From assembly GCA_905212345.1 (NCBI GenBank), contig CAJMEC010000060.1:1-8752 (forward strand): a stretch of DNA of 8,752 nt, given 5' to 3'. The notes under the pieces were generated by a model that did no database searches, was not told the DNA's origin, and saw only the letters and a program-made list of their open reading frames with translations. Made by a program: the position numbers and the translations under genes. This document shows positions 6,325 through 8,752 of this stretch, in pieces. This DNA is from an uncultured Sutterella sp. Its GTDB lineage: Bacteria > Pseudomonadota > Gammaproteobacteria > Burkholderiales > Burkholderiaceae_F. The stretch's first letter is position 1. Every line of letters begins with the position of its first letter.

Positions 6325-7584
6325 ATGAGCACGACAGAGGAGTTGGTTCGTCAAAAAGCTCAGGCGGCTCACGATGCGGCCGTCAGGATGGGAACGCTTC
6401 GTAGCGGACAGAAAAATCAAGCCTTGCTTGCCATGGCGGCTGCGCTTTTGAGTCATAGCGACGAGATTCTTGAAGCCAACGGAAAGGATATGCTCAATGC
6501 ACAGGCCAACGGAATGCGTGAATCCATGCAAGATCGTCTTCGCTTGACGCCTGCGCGCATCGAGTCAATGGCAGAAGGGTTGCGGCAGGTTGCTCAGTTG
6601 AAAGATCCAATCGGGGAGGTGATTGGAGGTTCCACGCTGGCCAATGGGTTAAGTTTGACCAAGGTGCGCGTGCCCATTGGGGTTGTCGGCATTATTTATG
6701 AAGCGAGACCGAACGTTACGTCTGATGCTATTGGCTTGTGCCTGAAATCGGGCAACACGGTTGTGCTCAAAGGAGGAAGCGAAGCGCTTCATTCTAATAG
6801 GGCCATCGCCGCTATTCTTTCTCAGGCCGCACAAAAAGAGGGAGTGCCGGAAGGCGCTATTCAATTTATCGATCTGACGGATCGCCAGGCGGTAACTGAT
6901 TTAATCCGCATGAACGGTTTGGTTGATGTCGTCATACCGAGAGGCAGTGCTCGTCTGATTCAAGCTGTTGTTCAAAACGCTACTGTGCCGGTCATTGAGA
7001 CAGGTGCAGGGGTGTGCCATACTTTCGTTGATGAGTCTGCCGATTGCGATATGGCCCGACGAATTGCTTTTAATGCCAAGGTGCAGAGACCCTCGGTTTG
7101 CAATGCCATGGAAACACTGCTTGTGCACGAAAAAGTAGCCGACGAATTTTTACCTCAAATGTTGGAGGATTATTTCAACGCAGGTGTGACGATTTTCGGT
7201 TGCGAGCAGACTCAAAAGTTTGACTCCCGAATTCAAGCCGCCACAGATGAGAATTGGGCAACAGAGTATGGTGATTTGCGCTTGTCTGTGAAAATTGTTC
7301 GTGACTTGGATGAGGCTTTATCTCATATTGCCCGATACAGTACTCGCCACTCGGAATGTATCGTTACGAGCAACATGGAAAATGCTCAACGTTTTCAAGC
7401 TGAAGTTGATGCGGCCGTTGTTTATGTCAATGCTTCAACTCGTTTCACAGATGGTTTTGAGTTTGGTTTTGGGGCAGAAATTGGTATCAGCACGCAAAAG
7501 CTTCACGCCAGGGGTCCGATGGCTTTGCCTGAATTAACGTCCTATAAGTACTTAGTGACAGGAAACGGGCAAATCAGAGGTTAA
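6325..7584 (+). CDS. proA: Gamma-glutamyl phosphate reductase (glutamate-5-semialdehyde dehydrogenase)
   Basis: ProA reduces gamma-glutamyl phosphate with NADPH to glutamate-5-semialdehyde, which cyclises on the way to proline. The 419-residue protein has the normal length for this aldehyde-dehydrogenase-fold family. Motifs: VPIGVVGIIYEARPNVT (116-132), KSGNTVVLKGGSEALHSN (141-158), DVVIPRGSA (201-209), PVIETGAGVCH (222-232) and the catalytic-cysteine segment QRPSVCNAMETLLVH, with Cys259. The C-terminal part has VNASTRFTDGFEFGFGAEIGIS, KLHARGPM and a GNGQIRG end. TAGGAGAG (6311-6318) overlaps the proB stop and is a good SD for ATG 6325, so proBA is a tight two-gene unit suited to channelling the labile acyl phosphate between the two enzymes. 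The RPSVCN segment (as against RYGTCN in many proteobacteria) and the GNGQIR end look Firmicutes-like. No frameshift or missing catalytic residue is seen. Confidence 0.96.
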   Translation: MSTTEELVRQKAQAAHDAAVRMGTLRSGQKNQALLAMAAALLSHSDEILEANGKDMLNAQANGMRESMQDRLRLTPARIESMAEGLRQVAQLKDPIGEVIGGSTLANGLSLTKVRVPIGVVGIIYEARPNVTSDAIGLCLKSGNTVVLKGGSEALHSNRAIAAILSQAAQKEGVPEGAIQFIDLTDRQAVTDLIRMNGLVDVVIPRGSARLIQAVVQNATVPVIETGAGVCHTFVDESADCDMARRIAFNAKVQRPSVCNAMETLLVHEKVADEFLPQMLEDYFNAGVTIFGCEQTQKFDSRIQAATDENWATEYGDLRLSVKIVRDLDEALSHIARYSTRHSECIVTSNMENAQRFQAEVDAAVVYVNASTRFTDGFEFGFGAEIGISTQKLHARGPMALPELTSYKYLVTGNGQIRG

Positions 7585-7609
7585 GCGCCGATTGTATTCA
7601 ATAAAACAG

Positions 7610-7644
7610 ACGGGGAAGTGCCCAAAAGGCATATCCCCGTTTTT
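7610..7644. terminator. Intrinsic terminator between convergent proA and the DUF362 gene
   Basis: ACGGGGA (7610-7616) pairs with TCCCCGT (7634-7640); an inner stem TGCC (7619-7622) / GGCA (7628-7631) closes a CAAAA loop across a 2x2 internal loop. A T-run at 7640-7644 follows on the plus strand. On the minus strand, TTTT begins three bases after the stem, so it may terminate both convergent units. Confidence 0.8.
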
Positions 7645-7661
7645 AAATGAAAGGCTAAAAG

Positions 7662-8693
7662 TTAAAGATCAATGTCGATGAGCTCGTAGTTATCCTTGCC
7701 CATGCCGAGTTCATGCATGTAGGACAACTGGCGCAAACCGTGGCGTGACTCAATTCGTTCAACAAGATCGTGGTTTTTATCTTTGCCTAACGAATAAACT
7801 AAATCCACACATGCTTGGTCGATTGCCAAAATATCTGTGGAGGCAACCATGCCAATATCAGGAATGGTTGGTTCTGCGGCGCTCAGCCCCGCGCAGTCGC
7901 AATCCACAGACATGCGGCGCATGACATTGATAAAAACAATGTGTTTGCCAAAATGGTCGCACACAGCTTTAGCAGATTCCGCCATCGTTTCCATCAGGTG
8001 TTCTTTTGCCGGCCATTCATCCCAAGGAGCATTGATATCCTTTACGGCGTGAACTTGAGCCTTCCCGATTTTGCCGTCAGCGCATCCGATGGCGATATTT
8101 TTCATGGAGCCACCGAAGCCGCCCATGGCGTGGCCCTTGAAGTGCGTAAGAACAACCATGGAGTCGTAGTTGACGATATTTTTACCCATGGATACTTCTT
8201 TAAAGTGCTTGCCGCCTTTTACAGGAAGCATGACGGTGCCGTCTTCATCCATGATGTCAACCGGGCAAAAAGTCCAGCCATTGACTTCCAAGGTCTTACG
8301 ATGTTTTTCAGTGGTGTCCCGATCGCCGATATAGAGCGTGTTGGTTTCAACAATGTTGCTGTTGGGAATACTTTGTTGGAACGCTTTTACCATGTCACGG
8401 GGCAAAATATTCGGACCGTTGCGCTCTCCGGTATGTAATTTGATAGCGACCTTGCCTTTTACTTCATCATTGATCAAGGCGTACAGTTTTTTGAGATGCT
8501 CGGCATCAATGTGGCGAGTGAAGAACACTTTGGCCTTTTCGCCCTTGAAGTCGGCTGTCACTTTTTTACTACCGATAACCGGTGCTTGTGTTTGGCTGGT
8601 GGCGGCATTGGCAAGCGAACTTAAAACTGCACCTGTCATAATACCTCCCATTGTTTTTAAAAAAGCGCTGCGGGAACATTTAAATTCAGACAT
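7662..8693 (-). CDS. DUF362 domain-containing protein with N-terminal export signal
   Basis: This 343-residue protein belongs to the DUF362 family, often linked to Fe-S proteins but of unknown reaction. Visible family segments: VAIKLHTGERNGPNILP (82-98), LTHFKGHAMGGFGGSMKNIAIGC (182-204), DCDCAG (264-269) and PDIGMVASTDILAIDQACVDLV (278-299). No CxxCxxCxxxCP ferredoxin motif is present, unlike longer family members. The N-terminus reads CSRSAFLK, a hydrophobic stretch (about 14-28), then a possible AxA cleavage site ANA-A at 30/31, so it is probably exported. It resembles a Tat signal (SRRxFLK) with the second arginine replaced by serine. ATG 8693 is chosen over ATG 8714 because GAGGGGG lies 5 nt upstream of it and the signal peptide then starts properly. 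It is convergent with proA and probably a single-gene unit within the window. Confidence 0.85.
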   Translation of the reverse strand: MSEFKCSRSAFLKTMGGIMTGAVLSSLANAATSQTQAPVIGSKKVTADFKGEKAKVFFTRHIDAEHLKKLYALINDEVKGKVAIKLHTGERNGPNILPRDMVKAFQQSIPNSNIVETNTLYIGDRDTTEKHRKTLEVNGWTFCPVDIMDEDGTVMLPVKGGKHFKEVSMGKNIVNYDSMVVLTHFKGHAMGGFGGSMKNIAIGCADGKIGKAQVHAVKDINAPWDEWPAKEHLMETMAESAKAVCDHFGKHIVFINVMRRMSVDCDCAGLSAAEPTIPDIGMVASTDILAIDQACVDLVYSLGKDKNHDLVERIESRHGLRQLSYMHELGMGKDNYELIDIDL

Positions 8694-8723
8694 AAAAACC
8701 CCCTCATCATTCAAGGATTTAAC

Positions 8724-8740
8724 GGGAAAAATTTTATCAA
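8724..8740 (-). promoter_or_regulatory. Putative extended -10 promoter of the DUF362 gene
   Basis: Read on the minus strand, TTGATAAAAT (8740-8731) contains an extended -10 pattern TGnTAAAAT, with the hexamer at 8736-8731. A start near 8724 would give a leader of about 31 nt ending in the GAGGGGG SD. The -35 region falls beyond the window edge and cannot be checked. Confidence 0.4.
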
Positions 8741-8752
8741 TTCACATTCACG

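Noticed and set aside
7815..8438. 207-codon plus-strand ORF opposite the DUF362 gene
   Set aside because: The minus-strand frame has clear family motifs, a signal peptide and an SD; the plus-strand product is unrecognisable, so it is a shadow frame.

Overview
The window looks like chromosomal DNA of a moderate-GC betaproteobacterium. Its left part carries the conserved proteobacterial order cmk-rpsA-ihfB, with a full-length six-domain ribosomal protein S1 and an IHF beta subunit. The rest (a carboxylate-type transporter next to an M20 amidohydrolase, Firmicutes-looking proBA, and an exported DUF362 protein) and the overall protein style remind me of gut Sutterellaceae such as Parasutterella or Sutterella. 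That placement is an inference from the sequence alone, without a database search.

Layout: (1) 1-264, the 3' end of cytidylate kinase. (2) 265-374, a rpsA leader with a terminator-like hairpin and no Shine-Dalgarno sequence in front of rpsA. (3) 375-2385, rpsA and ihfB, 10 nt apart, closed by a 12-bp hairpin terminator. (4) 2386-2658, the longest non-coding stretch (273 nt), holding that terminator, an inverted repeat, and a promoter-like TATAAT embedded in AGGGCA/TGCCCT repeats. (5) 2659-5070, a GltS-like membrane transporter and an M20D amidohydrolase, separated by a 10-bp hairpin. (6) 5092-5160, a 20-bp hairpin followed by a TATAAT box and a 16-bp AT palindrome. (7) 5180-7584, proB and proA, the first two steps of proline synthesis from glutamate. 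(8) 7610-7644, a terminator between convergent genes. (9) 7662-8693 on the minus strand, a secreted DUF362 protein.

How the genes may work together: cmk-rpsA-ihfB is housekeeping (pyrimidine nucleotide supply, translation, nucleoid architecture). The transporter and amidohydrolase look like an import-and-hydrolyse unit for an acylated or conjugated amino acid, with its own regulated promoter. If the released amino acid were glutamate it would feed the adjacent proBA genes, but nothing in the sequence fixes the substrate. I see no tRNA, rRNA, CRISPR array, insertion sequence or prophage gene. The most interesting signals are the operator-like repeat cluster at 2571-2606, the transporter/hydrolase pairing, and the Firmicutes-type proBA next to a betaproteobacterial core operon.
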